Of a DNA stretch of 64,000 nt, positions 11,702 to 22,610 are shown piece by piece. The notes below the pieces were generated by a model. That model had not been told where the DNA came from. It did no database searches and saw nothing but the letters and a program-made list of their open reading frames with translations. The stretch is taken from NCBI RefSeq assembly GCF_035046505.1, contig NC_089827.1, positions 63,554,856 to 63,618,855 of the forward strand, written 5' to 3'. The stretch is from Tiliqua scincoides (lineage: Eukaryota > Chordata > Lepidosauria > Squamata > Scincidae). The first letter of the stretch is position 1; each line of letters begins with the position of its first letter. The translations under genes were made by a program, and so were the position numbers.

Positions 11702-11882
11702 GGGTGCAATCCTAACCCACTTTCCAGCACCAACATAAGGGCAATGCAGCTCCGATGTAGGGGAACAAACATTCCCTTACCTTGAGGAGGCTTCCATGAC
11801 TGCCCCCCCAATTGCAGGATACAGCACGCACCTCATTGGCACAGCTATACCACTGCTGGAAAGTTGGTTAGGATTTGGGCCT
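11702..11882. mobile_element. Harbinger-like MITE, short type, TTA target duplication
   Basis: The left end GGGTGCAATCCTAACCCACT and the right end AGTTGGTTAGGATTTGGGCC are inverted copies. The 3-bp TTA occurs on both sides (11699-11701 and 11883-11885), which is the duplication expected of the PIF/Harbinger superfamily. The interior includes CCCTTACCTTGAGGAGGC. Length 181 bp, non-coding. Confidence 0.8.
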
Positions 11883-12034
11883 TAGTTGGACATCTTATGC
11901 GTTTAAAGATATCACCTTTTTACATACAGCCCTTCAAATATAACGATAATGTAGGACAATGATCATGTATAATATAATGATAACTATTCTTTGACTACTT
12001 GCCCCAGGAGGCACACCAACTGCGCAAGCTTGCA

Positions 12035-12105
12035 CATGTATACTCAAAAGCAAGTCCCATTCCATTCAATGAGGCTTACTCCCAGAAAAGTGTGCACAGA
12101 TGGGT
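12035..12105. mobile_element. short MITE remnant (TTACTTCTGAGTAA-type family)
   Basis: TATACTCAAAAGCAAGTCCC followed by ATTCAATGAGGCTTACTCCC and AAGTGTGCA matches the core of the elements at 41533 and 56461. The termini are lost. Confidence 0.5.
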
Positions 12106-12703
12106 CAGTGGAGAGATTCTGCTGGTGGAGGGCTGTGAATCAGGGTGGTTTGCGGGTGGGAGGGGTTGGATCTCAGCAGGTCTGGCATGCACCGTATCCA
12201 GAATTCCCATTCAGACCTGACACACACACCCTGATAGGATCCTCAGAGCTATGCCAGCTCTGTAGCTAGTGTAGATCTGAGGAGCCCCATCAGGGCCCAT
12301 GCGTTAGCCAGTAAGATCAGTAAAGGTGTTTTTTCCTTATCTTTCCTGGCCAGCCTAGGCTCTGATCAGCATGCAGGATGCAACAGACCCTGCATTGTGT
12401 GCACCAGAAGAGAATAGGATTGAGCCGTTCTCCTTTCTCACACTAAACTTGCAGTTTATGACCAAACCTGCTTTATAACACCATGCCTTCCCCACTGTCT
12501 GGAGCTGATGAAAAAAACACCCAACCCCGAGGCCAGTCAGATGAGCAGCAAAACATTCCTACTCTGCGGCGCTCCTGATGGCAATCAGCTCATCTCAGAC
12601 TGTTCCCTGGATTATGCTAACCACTATACTACTATGACCATCTACCGGTCCAAAATACAAAATACACTTCCAGTCAGCCCCTGGCCCTATATATAGACTA
12701 GAG

Positions 12704-13200
12704 CAGTGTTTTCCACACTGGTGGGTCACAACCCACTAGCCTGGGAAGCATTGGCCAATGCCCCTTTGAGGGGTGGGGAGGGGGGAAGGCAGCGACGCGA
12801 TCCCCAGGATTGCACCAGTACCGGGCAGAAGGGTTTTTTTCTTTACTCACTTTGGGTAGCGCCGGCCTCATGGGGCTATGAGGAGCCCTATGGATGTCTC
12901 TGCAGAGCTTCCCAAGCCTCTAAAAATAGAGATTGGAAACCACTTCTGGTTTTCAATCACGAAACCGAAGTGGTTTCCGATCTCTATTTTTAATTGATCA
13001 GAGGATTGGGAGTCCAGCAGAGGCTTCCATAGGGTTCCCCATACCCCCCCCCCCAGAGGCCAGCGCTACCTAAGGTGAGAAAATAAAAAAAAACCCTTCT
13101 TTCCTGGCACCAGTACAATCCTGGGAATCGTGTTGCTGCTGTACTCCTGCCAAGATTTAATATGGTTCTATCCTCCAAATATGGACTTTGGGAACCACTG
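12704..13200. mobile_element. foldback hAT MITE
   Basis: The left end is CAGTGTTTTCCACACTGG and the right end is TTTGGGAACCACTG. The 8-bp flanks are GACTAGAG (12696-12703) and GACTGGAG (13201-13208), seven of eight matching, as expected for hAT. The interior is one long imperfect palindrome with its centre near 12957. Arms of about 170 bp include the pair GAGATTGGAAACCACTTC and GAAGTGGTTTCCGATCTC. No transposase. RNA from this segment could fold into a long hairpin. Confidence 0.85.
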
Positions 13201-13208
13201 GACTGGAG

Positions 13209-14085
13209 TGTCCACCTATAATACAGGTTGCCCAGTTCTGCTTGTCAGAACTGCATCCTGTTTGGTTTCTTTCATCAAAAGAAGGGCCCATTCCATTTCT
13301 GAAAATAAATATTTTTAAATAAGCATCATCACTAGCAAATGGTATATTTCAGTGATCAGCTAGAACAACTATGCCTCATTATTTCTGGAAGCACAAGAGG
13401 AAGGAGTTCGATTTAATCCCAATTGTGTTATTGACCAGGTAGAGTCTGGCTATTAGTGACAGCTTTAGATTGTCAGAAAAGAGTTTGGATTTGAACATGT
13501 GGTCTAAATTAAGTCTCCATGCCCTATAGCATTCCTTAGGTCAGGAATTTCCTGCTTTATGAAATAGTCTGCCATTCATACACAGACAAAAGTTTAGTAA
13601 AGAGAAATAAAACAATCAACCAATGAAAACAGCATCTTGTTTTCCATCTGAAACACTAAACACAAACATCAAATATTTCCTCACAGCTTCCCCAGTATTT
13701 AAAGAAGGAAACAGTGGCACAACATATCACAAAGCTTATTCTGCAGTAAAGGTGAAATTTCCCAAGGTTTAATTTGGAGTGAGTCCAATTAATATGAGTC
13801 ATTTAAATTTATGGCTGGTTCAAATTGGGTTCTGCTGCCACCTTTCTGGTACCAGTCCCCACTACCAGCCTCTCCTTGACTGTCAAGTCTTTCCTATACT
13901 TACCTTAAAGAAAAGGAAAATACTGGTACGCAAATCCTCATGGTAATGTAGGTCTCAAGTCAAGTCTTGATTGTGCCACCAGTATACTCACAGCATCATC
14001 CGCTAGTGAAGAGATGTATGGGAAATGTAGTTCCGTATGCTTCCCAGTTTCCATGGATGCTGCTGCACATGTTTGCAGCAATGCA
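13209..14085. other. unique AT-rich sequence
   Basis: No recognised gene or repeat. Confidence 0.45.
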
Positions 14086-14091
14086 CGGAGT

Positions 14092-14290
14092 TAAGGACAT
14101 AAGAAGAGCCCTGCTGGATCAGGCTAAAGGCCCGTCTAGTCCAGCTTCCTGTATCCCACAGTGGCCCACCAGATTCCTCTGTGTACGCACAAGACAACAA
14201 GATACCTGCAACCTGTTGCCACTCCCTAAAGCCTGCAAGCCCCCCTCTTATCTGCGTAGCTTTAGGATAAGGAAGGCTAGTAGCAGAGGT
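14092..14290 (-). mobile_element. CR1 LINE 3' end fragment
   Basis: ACATAAGAAGAGCCCTGCTG, GATCAGGCTAAAGGCCC and TCTAGTCCAGCTTCCTGTAT are the reverse complement of the 3' UTR at the end of the CR1 copy at 24540-27634. The fragment is 5' truncated, as is normal for LINE insertions. Confidence 0.85.
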
Positions 14291-14719
14291 TAGTAGTGTA
14301 GCATTTGGCCTGTAGGTAAGTACTAATACATGATAGTTCATTACATATGAATTGTAAAGTATATGAAATGTTCCATATTAATATCTCTATGAGGCATTTT
14401 GCCTTTCCCACAAAGGAGACATTCAGCTGCATTCATTTTTGGTCATCTTTTCATTAAAAAAGAAAAACTATTTAGATTTGATTGAGTTTTTCAGTGGAGA
14501 CAACAATGAATTGAAGAAGCTGCAACTTCCCACCTCTAACTGATTTGCCCCTATACTGTATGAAAGATGCAGTACCACCGTATAAATATACACCAATACA
14601 CACATATATGCATTGCACATACACACGAAGGAGGACTAAAATTACCTCAACTGGAAACTCAAGGGTTCTCAAAATTACATTTCAGATACATGCAATATTG
14701 ACCATAAATATTCCTCCTT

Positions 14720-14832
14720 TTTTCTAGATGAACATCAGCTATGCTAAAGTCAGTTTCTAGTGAGGAATTTCATCATCCAGCACTGGCTAAGGGCTTGTAA
14801 TCACCAGAAAACCCACCCACTTGAGCCAGTCC
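14720..14832. repeat. direct repeat, copy 1 of 2, unknown family
   Basis: The stretch GAACATCAGCTATGCTAA, then ATTTCATCATCCAGCACTGG, then CACCAGAAAACCCACCCA recurs at 15162-15272 in the same orientation. A transposon of unknown family or a local duplication would both explain this. Confidence 0.65.
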
Positions 14833-15161
14833 CTAAACTGGGTTTTCCAACCCTCCAGGATTGGCGCAGTCTTCAGGAATTAGCATCAATCTCCAGGAGA
14901 GCAAGCACTGGGAGAGCATCCAGCACATGTGCAAGCCTGATCAAAGTAAACAGATTTCAAGTATCTAACATTGATTAGACAGTTCCATTTCTATTGCTAC
15001 TTGCAAATTTCAGTCAATATTTTAAACTGCAGTGTAGTCAGAAAATATCTCCTGCATCTTCTTTCAAGCAACAGAACTGGAAAGCCAATTTTGTCCCAGT
15101 AATTAATAGCCACTCCTATCCTTTCCCCGTCTCCAATGATGCAGGGGTGTAAAAAGGCTTC

Positions 15162-15272
15162 TTCTAGAGGAACATCAGCTATGCTAAGCAACTTAAAGAC
15201 AGATTCAAATGAGGGATTTCATCATCCAGCACTGGCTCAGGGCTCGTAATCACCAGAAGACCCACCCAGCTG
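15162..15272. repeat. direct repeat, copy 2 of 2, unknown family
   Basis: Same order of blocks as 14720-14832, with a few substitutions and a short length difference after GCTATGCTAA. The two copies lie about 440 bp apart. Confidence 0.65.
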
Positions 15273-15379
15273 GGTCTGGAGGGGGAGGCAGTTTACATCC
15301 AGGACATCCTGCAGGGGGGGGGGGAGAGGCAGTTTAGAGATAATCTGTTCCACAAATGTTCCATTAACTTGGGTAAGCC

Positions 15380-15943
15380 TCTGCAGCATAGAAAGTCCAC
15401 TCAGACCTGCATGGGCAATTTTGCTGGCACACATCCATGTGGATCTATGCCACACGATCAAGTCTGGAAAGGGGACTAGGATTTGGAGGCCACCAAACCC
15501 TTCTCGGACTCGATCCGTCCCCCCCATCGTTGCCTTCCCAATCTGCCACCCCTGTCCCCATTCCACCCATCCTTTGCCCTCCTCTCACCCCATTCCCCCC
15601 TCCCCTGCCAGCCTACCTCAACTATTACCCTGCACATGCCCAATCTCGTTTGATCTTGGAAGCTAAGCAGGGTCAGGCCTGGTTAGTACTTGGATGGGAG
15701 ACCGCCTGGGAATACCGGGTGCTGTAGGCTTATACCATAGTCTTTCGAGACTGAAGGTTGCCAACCAGGCCCATGATGATCTGCCAGCACATGAGAAGCC
15801 ACTCTGGCCTCTCTACTGGTGCTCCTGCAGCGCACAAGTTCGCACACTGCTGTAGTGTTCTTTACAACTGCCGCAAGGCGGTTGCCACTAGAAGAATGTA
15901 TGTTCTGCTGGTGTCTGTGTTGGATAGAATTGGGCCATAGGGG
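15380..15943. mobile_element. Harbinger-like MITE split by a 5S SINE
   Basis: The left part carries AGACCTGCATGGGCAATTTT, the AGGATTTGGAGGCCACC segment and a CC-rich tract. The right part (15768 onward) carries GATCTGCCAGCACATGAG and ends GGATAGAATTGGGCC, the usual terminus. The 5S SINE at 15623-15767 lies between them, so it inserted into an existing MITE. The left terminus is not clear. Confidence 0.55.
15623..15767 (+). mobile_element. 5S rRNA-derived SINE
   Basis: About 100 bp match vertebrate 5S rRNA from around its position 18 to its 3' end, including the internal promoter box A (AGCTAAGCAGGGTC) and box C (GTACTTGGATGGGAGAC). It is followed by a 35-bp non-5S tail, CATAGTCTTTCGAGACTG then AAGGTTGCCAACC. 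The start lacks the first bases of 5S, so this is a SINE and not a 5S gene. The family resembles the 5S-headed SINEs known from lizards. The tail contains the inverted pair AGTCT/AGACT around TTCG. Confidence 0.9.
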
Positions 15944-17330
15944 GAACAAGCAGGTGACACTCGTAGATAATACACTATCAGCAAAACAACACAGGTTCCA
16001 ATATACAACTCAATCAAAACAAATGAGAAAATGAGGATACAGTATATTCTCTTAATGCCAGTTAGGATGATTCTGTAGGGGATGAACCTGGGCACATAAA
16101 TCTAATATCCCCCATCCCCTGCCAGAGGGGATTAACCGTCTAGATAAGAAAGCCAACAATATTGACACAATATACAACATTTTATGATGCATTATGTCTT
16201 GATTAAATCTCAGCACTTTGCAATCAGAAGAAATGCCCAGTGCCAACACCAGTGGTTCCTCCTGTTCTTAAATGGGAACATAAGCTGTCCTACTAATGCA
16301 AAAGCTCCTTTTGGAAGATTGCCCTATTCAATACCTGCACTCCGCAAGATAAATATCTTTGGAGCAAGTGGGAAGCCAATGACAACCTAGAAGAAGCAGG
16401 AGGAATACCAAGTACCCTGTGCGCATGCTGTGCTTTGAAAGACAAAGACAGGGAACGGAGGTTACACTGCACACTGCTGTAAATGCACATCGGGACTGGA
16501 ATGACTGGAACCCTTTTTTGCAGATACCTTGATAGTGGGCCTGGGAGAGGTTAGCCTCAATAAAGGTGCTATAGTCTTGCTCTCACAGCAGGAATATTGG
16601 CGTTTACAGCACAATCAATATACCAATCAGTGTAGCAAAATGGCTGGTAGAAGGCTGCCCACCGACAAAGCCTGCAGAGTCTGCATATGGAGCTGGAGTC
16701 TGATAACAATCAAAGCAGATTGACACGAGGGCCAAATAGCAAGCGGCCCTTTCAAAGACAGATCTGTCCTGAACTTAAAGAAAGAGAAGGATGGGGCAAG
16801 GGCTATTGGAAACCAAATGTGTACACAGATAAGGAGCGTAGGACTCTCCCTTTATGCACTGCTTAATTCCCCCGTGATTTGTCATGAGATAAAAGAGAGC
16901 AAAAGTAAGCCAGTTCTAACTCTTGTGTTCCTGTTAGAACGTTGCTGAATAGAAATGAAGAACTAACATTTTGTTCTGCTTCCAGCTAGAGCCAATTAGG
17001 AAAATGTTGGTCTAAAGAAATGAGAGGGGGCTTAAAATGTTTTGAAATGATGATTGGAGGTGTTAAATTCTGGGAAACTTTCCCTGGAGAAGCAAAGAAA
17101 CTCACTGGGTTCCAGGCAGAGTTTGATACCTTTATAAGGATACTTTGGACTTCTGTCCAAGTGCTTCAGTTGTGACCCACTGAAACCAGGAAGACTACTC
17201 GTCCCTGTATTTTATGGTCTCCTCAATACCAATGTGGCTACAGGAGCCCTTTTGATTTTCCCACAATGCCCTGAGTTCCAATATAGTATTGCTGGGGATA
17301 CTACTACTATTCTTCCTAGTATTAAACCAC
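15944..17330. other. unique sequence
   Basis: No gene or confident repeat is seen in about 1.4 kb. Short chance frames only. Confidence 0.45.
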
Positions 17331-17335
17331 AATTA

Positions 17336-17524
17336 GGCCCAAGTCCTAATCAACTTTCCTGCACTGGTATAGCTGTGTCAATGGGGCATGTGCTGCATCC
17401 TGCAGTTGGGTGGCAGTCACAGAGGCCTTCTCAAGGTAAGGGAATGCTTGTTCCTTTACCTCGAAACTGCATTGCCCTTTCCAGCACCACTTTCGGTGCT
17501 GGAAAGTGGGTTAAGATTGTGCCC
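17336..17524. mobile_element. Harbinger-like MITE, short type, TTA target duplication
   Basis: Left end GGCCCAAGTCCTAATCAACT, right end AAAGTGGGTTAAGATTGTGC then CC. TTA flanks both ends (17333-17335 and 17525-17527). The interior has CTCAAGGTAAGGGAATGC, the reverse complement of the segment in the copy at 11702, so this copy is in the opposite orientation. 189 bp, non-coding. Confidence 0.8.
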
Positions 17525-17556
17525 TTAGTTACTGAGGTGTCAACCAGGCAGTGCAG

Positions 17557-18505
17557 CAGTTTGTAAACTTTTCAGCACTGCAACCCACTTCACCCTCCAC
17601 AGTGAGTTGCAACACAGTGCTCCTGGTAGTGCCGTAAAGCCTTAATGCAGGCGTTCTCAAACTGGCATGTCACAGTGACCCAACCTGAGAAGCTCCACCT
17701 TTGCCCCTTTAAGTGGCAGGGCAAGCGGATGGTGGCAATATGACTGGAATGATCACACTGCCGGTGGAGACCCATGGGATTGGTTTCTACTCACATCTGT
17801 CTGCTGCAGCATCCAGGGAATGCAGGGAGCCCCATGGAAACTTCTGCAGGGCTTTGCAGGGCTCCCCACACTTCAAATCGTTGAAGAAATGCGACCCACT
17901 TGAAAGAAAGATTGTGACCCACTTCCTCGTTGCAATCACTAAATCAGAAGTGGGTCACAATTACGGGGAGCCTACAGAGGGCCCCGCAGCGCTCCCTGAT
18001 TCCCCCAGATGCTGCAGTAGACAGAGGTGAGCAGAAACCAAGCCCGTGGGATCATTCTGATTGAAATTAAGCCTACCGCAGCATGATCATTCTGATTGCA
18101 TCGTCACTAACCCCCCATCCCACGCAAACACTTAAGAGCGGCTCTTGTGTAAAGAGCTTGAGAACCAATGCCTTAATGGGAGGCTCCACAGGCCTCTTCT
18201 GGTTTGTGCTGGCTATTGGCATCCGCAGGCTTCAGAATGGTCCACAGAAACACCTGGAAGTGACTTCCAGTCAAACCAGAAGTTGCATCCACAAACTGGA
18301 GGTCATTTCTGGTTGCTTCTATGGGCCATTCTGAGGCCCATGAAGGCCAATAGAGTGGGTTGTGGTCAAGCATGACCCTGAAGAGGTCTCCCAGACCTCC
18401 CATTAAGGCATTGTGGCCCTACCAGGTGTATCACATCAAGGAGAGTGCACACGGGGTCACGACCCACCACACATGGGTTCCTTACCCACAGTTTGGGAAA
18501 CTCTG
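17557..18505. mobile_element. outer foldback hAT MITE, interrupted
   Basis: The left end is CAGTTTGTAAACTTTTCAGC and the right end is CACAGTTTGGGAAACTCTG. It is split by the element at 17648-18170. The right part is a palindrome centred near 18275 (ACTTCCAGTC..GACTTCC-type arms), and its CCCATTAAGGCATTGTGG arm pairs with the left GTAAAGCCTTAATG arm. The outer flanks no longer match, so the 8-bp duplication is lost or the ends are misplaced. Confidence 0.6.
17648..18170. mobile_element. foldback hAT MITE nested in another hAT MITE
   Basis: Left end CAGGCGTTCTCAAACT, right end AGCTTGAGAACCAATG (inverted). A perfect 8-bp target duplication CCTTAATG lies at 17640-17647 and 18171-18178. The interior is an imperfect palindrome centred near 17935, with arms containing GTGACCCACTTCC and GAAGTGGGTCACAATT. 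523 bp, no coding capacity. The duplicated target belongs to the arm of the outer element. Confidence 0.88.
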
Positions 18506-18513
18506 TTGTAATG

Positions 18514-19515
18514 AGCTATTATTTTTATAAACCTTCCTACAAGCTCAAATTCCCAGTTGTGTACATTCCCTTAGGACCTGCTCAAGGCATTACATTTCAA
18601 AGATAGCTATTGGGGGTTTTGGCTTTCACATGCACCTTGATCTACCTCTGATCACTGGACAAAGAAAAACACATGAAGTGAGCTATAACATGTTTTTTAA
18701 CATGGCATGTCCCCAGTCATAGGGAAATAATGTGAATTTAAATTTGGGGGGCCAGAGAGATGCCACAGTCAAATAAATCTTGTTCCTTTCTCCCTGCAAT
18801 GAGCAGCTCATACTTGTTGAACTTCCTCCTGTTGCTGGCCTGTGTGACCCCTACACGGTTGGTTTTCCAACAGATTGTTAGAACTGTCTTCTTCCATCAG
18901 ACATTTGGTCTGGGCTGAATTATTCATCTGGCTGCTTGTCTGCTGTCATACCACATCAGTTGCTGCTGCTGCATTATGATCTGGTCATTATATCTTATTG
19001 TTTTTATACGTATTTTTGTCTACTACTTTATAGGCTTTTATAAGTAGAAAAGTGCCTACAGATATTCCATCAATATTGGGTCAAACGTTCTGCCCAATGT
19101 GTGACTTCTGAACATCTTCTTCGAAGAAACTGACAGTGGGTTATTTAGACTCTTGTGTATTCTTTGGAAGTAGTTATGGGAAAAAAAAAAAAACGTGTTA
19201 CCCTTGGTCAAGGAATCACTTGATAGTGACAGCTGAGGCACTGAATAAGTATGTAATTTTTCTGTTTTACAATATGGGGAAATCTGTGTTGCAATTAGGC
19301 AATGGGTTCATGATCCCAACTAATGCCACCTTTTAAAGTGGCAGCTTTTATTCATTTGAGCATAGCATTACATCTAGGGTGTTCACTGGCATCTCACTTG
19401 GGTCTTGTTTCTTTGTTGTGCCTTTTTGTTTCTGTTTGGTGAGACGCCAAGGCCCTATGGGGCAGGCATTCATTCCTTTTGCTGTATCAACTGCTTCTTG
19501 AATTTTAAGTTGAAA
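18514..19515. other. unique sequence
   Basis: No recognised gene or repeat. An A-rich run lies at 19180-19193. Confidence 0.45.
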
Positions 19516-19710
19516 CCAGGGGCGGATCCAAGGGGGGGCCATGGGTGTGTGCCCTCCCCAAAGCTTGGCTACAGAGGCCACAAATTAAACCAGGAGCCCA
19601 AGTCTACTCGGCAGGAAGATTTGGGCTCAGTTCGGGCAGAAGAGCATGTGTTCCTGCTCAGCTAACTTCAGCCACAGAGGCCACAAGTTAAACCGGGAAC
19701 CCGGAAGCCT
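19516..19710. mobile_element. hAT-like fragment with an internal direct repeat
   Basis: AGGGGCGGATCCAAG resembles the left end of a hAT MITE. Inside, ACAGAGGCCACAAATTAAAC (19571) recurs as ACAGAGGCCACAAGTTAAAC (19674), about 103 bp apart. The right end is not identified. Confidence 0.4.
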
Positions 19711-19791
19711 GGTTGATCTGTGCTCTGGAGTTGGTAGTAATCACGACCCAATCACAGACACTGGATTTGCCTCTGGATGAAACATGGTTTA

Positions 19792-19860
19792 CTGCTGCTG
19801 CTGCTGCTGCTACTACTACTACTACTACTACTACTAATAATAATAATAATAACAATAATA
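19792..19860. repeat. compound microsatellite (CTG)n(CTA)n(AAT)n
   Basis: Three trinucleotide arrays run into one another: GCT/CTG, then ACT/CTA, then AAT. They are separated by single-step changes, consistent with point mutation of one growing array. Confidence 0.95.
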
Positions 19861-20355
19861 CCTTTTTCAGTTCCCACCCTGTATTATTCATAAAGTGACT
19901 GCCAGGATATTTGATGGCCTATATGTTAAAATACACAATTAATTAATTACCATGGACCTATCACCTATTTCCTCAAATCAAGCAGGAAGCAAAGAAGACA
20001 CAATTATTCACGTTGATTAGCTGTCCGTGATAGTCGGTGTTCTCTGATTCTACTCTCTGTTGCCAGAGCATATTGGTGTTGCCTGGGAGTTCCACTGCTG
20101 GTGTGAAAGCATATTTGATTGCTCCGTGAGGCTGCCGAGAGCTGATCTGGTGCCAACCCTAATGCAGTGCACATGAGTTCTGTTACTCTGGCCACTCACT
20201 GCACTCAAAGACACTGCAAAGATACTCAAAATACCCTCACAAGGCAGAAGCAGGGGCAGACCTAGACAAAAGCATCAGAAGATGCAGGGGATGATAATCA
20301 CAAATGAACATGTGGAGGAGATATTGGGATCATGCTTTACTGCCATGCTTTAAAG

Positions 20356-20591
20356 CAGCAATTTTCAACCACGGTGCCATGCCATGTTGGTGTGGCGCAA
20401 ATGGTCTGCAGGTATGCCACAGAAGTTTGGGAGAGAGTTATATATTAATAGGGCCATGGGGGGGGGGGTGAAACCCACCCACCACCGGCAGTGTGGTGTG
20501 TCTTGTCAATTGTCAAAAAACTGATGATGTGCCCTGGAAAGGTTAGTCCCTTGTCAGTGTACCATGAGATGAAAAAGGTTGAGAATCCCTA
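20356..20591. mobile_element. hAT MITE with perfect target duplication
   Basis: Left end CAGCAATTTTCAACCACG, right end AAAAAGGTTGAGAATCCCTA. The 8-bp duplication CTTTAAAG is present at 20348-20355 and 20592-20599. 236 bp with a G10 run at 20459-20468. Non-coding. Confidence 0.9.
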
Positions 20592-20599
20592 CTTTAAAG

Positions 20600-21412
20600 G
20601 TTCCATCTGCACTTTGCATGGTCCACCTCCTCTATTTCTAGAGGTTATGAACTGCATGTAAGTCTCCTGTGCAAACGGAATTGTGAACGCATGGAATTCA
20701 GAATCAGGACTAGAGAGCGTAATCCTGAATCATCCTCTCGAAACACGTACATTTGTATACTTAGTGATCATCTGCACAGGACAATTCTTGACTCCAGCAG
20801 TTTCTATTAACTCCAGCTTAGATGGTACTCTTTGCTTCATAGCAAACAGACTAGAAAGCACAGCTGGAGAACAGGCCTTTACTGACATATTTGCATTAAA
20901 ATAAACAGCAGGTTCCTCCCACTTGAGATCAATTTATCCTGAACATGTGTACTTTGGGTGACTCTTAATATGTTCGTGGGATAAAAACATACCGATGTAC
21001 CTATTTATTTCCTTAAAATTGCAGCTTTTAAAGAAGCATGGTATCTTCTCATCTTTAAGTAGCTGAATCAAATAAATTCCTTACCTTGTAGTAAAACTGA
21101 ATGGCTTTGTGGGCAGATGGTAAGGAAATTCTTATGATGGATGGTAAGGAAAATTCTTTTCAGCGCACTCCTACAATTTCTTAACACTAACACTTAACAC
21201 TAACACTTTCTTAACAAAGATCCTCCCATTTAGTAATACTGCTAGAAAGCTAAACAAAATAGCAAATAATTCAGCAAAATGCACATAAAAGGACTATAAA
21301 AATGTTGTTCAAAAAATGCGTTTTCAAATTGGTAGAAACTGAATGGAAACGTGGATAACCAGATCACAGACAGTGATGAATCTTAGTATTTTGAAGAACA
21401 AAAAAAAATATT
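20600..21412. other. unique sequence with small tandem duplications
   Basis: No gene is recognised. GATGGTAAGGAAATTCTT recurs after a few bases near 21117-21165, and a CTTAACACTAACA unit repeats near 21180-21207. Confidence 0.5.
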
Positions 21413-21413
21413 A

Positions 21414-21415
21414 GC

Positions 21416-21460
<45 letters not shown>
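21414..21460. repeat. (GTCT)n microsatellite
   Basis: Eleven or so uninterrupted copies of CTGT, ending at CTGTTTGTCGC. Confidence 0.97.
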
Positions 21461-21463
<3 letters not shown>

Positions 21464-21617
21464 GCACTTGTACTTAGCATTTGTAAAATCCAGTTCCAGA
21501 AGACACATGAGATATTTGCATTCTGGCAATCAAGGGTATCTTTATCCAGCTACACAGCATTTTGCGTACATTAACGTTGAACACGTTTATTGCGACATAA
21601 ACGTGGAAAGTTGCAAC

Positions 21618-21794
21618 TAGAGGCAAAGCAAGAGGGGGTGCAAAGCACTAAGTTTTGCAGGGAACCTCACCACAGCATGCATTTGCTTTGCTTCCACTGC
21701 CTGGAATGGCTCCGAAGGCAAGGGGCCACTTTCATGCCGCAGTGAGGCTCCCTGCAAAACTTAGTGCTCTGCACCCCCTCTAGCTATGCCACTG
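21618..21794. mobile_element. foldback hAT MITE
   Basis: The right end CTAGCTATGCCACTG is the classic hAT terminus (reverse complement CAGTGGCATAGCTAG), and the left end TAGAGGCAAAGCAAG is its diverged partner. Flanks GTTGCAAC (21610-21617) and GCTGCAAC (21795-21802) match at seven of eight positions. The arms AGCACTAAGTTTTGCAGGGA and TCCCTGCAAAACTTAGTGCT (21640-21775) make a strong hairpin. Confidence 0.85.
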
Positions 21795-22306
21795 GCTGCA
21801 ACCTATTTCACCAACTGCAAAAGCTTGTGCCACAAGAAATTTGTGAGGCTTTTACGTGCCCACTGCTTTGTCTTGTTTTGGATCTAACATGGTTATTGAT
21901 GTGGAACTGAATTATTACTTCAGAATAGGATTTTTTTTCGAGACTTATGGGTTTCAACATGGTATCTTTCCTTAGCCTTCCCTGTCTGGGGCCCCGTTCC
22001 TACCATAGATGGTGTGAATGGGCTAGATTGGAGAACCACATCTGCTTGTCCATCCTTTTGACTTTGACTCATTTTCTTAGTAAGAAGATGATATTGAGCT
22101 GTGTAAAGGCTGCAGGTCTCCCCTTCCATTGCTGCCTCCCATTGAACTGCCAGTAAGCTTACACAGCTGCATTGCCACAAAATTACTATTGTAACTTAAT
22201 TTCCTGGAGGTCTAGTTATGCATTGCGCGTGGGGGGGAGGGGTGCAGTGTGCTGGAGAGAGGTAATGAAGAGGTAATTCAGCTATTACTACCAGCATATT
22301 GACTGG

Positions 22307-22610
22307 CAGTGGTGTCAATAGGGCTTGTGTCACCCATGCGGAAGGCCAATGTGTCACCCCCATGATAGACCTCCTCCCATGCAGCGGGCAGGGCAATGCC
22401 CCAGGCGGTGGGTGTGGTGATGCACCATTGAGTCCCTTCTGGGAGAAAGGCAGGGTAAAATAAAGTTATTATTGCCCTGCCCCGCTAGTTTTTTGGCTAT
22501 AACTTTTGCTAGAATAGAAATATTTCTAGTTTGTTTCATTGCATTCCTCATGGAATTAGGTTTGCGGCACCGGTTTGCATCACCCAGTGTGGGAGGCCAG
22601 AATGTCACCC
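22307..22610. mobile_element. hAT MITE, first of two adjacent copies, with an L2-tail insertion
   Basis: It begins CAGTGGTGTCAATAGGGCTT, as does the intact copy at 52301-52611, and shares GTTTTTTGGCTATAAC. An L2-type 3' end (GAGTCCCTTCTGGGAGAAAG, 22426-22475) interrupts it. Confidence 0.75.
22424..22475 (+). mobile_element. L2-type LINE/SINE 3' tail
   Basis: GAGTCCCTTCTGGGAGAAAG then GCAGGGTAAAATAAAGTT matches the 3' end of the L2 copy at 37030-37560. It is heavily 5' truncated. Confidence 0.8.

Noticed and set aside
21414-21460. A CRISPR-like array
   Set aside because: It is a simple (GTCT)n run; no spaced repeats of CRISPR type occur anywhere in the window.
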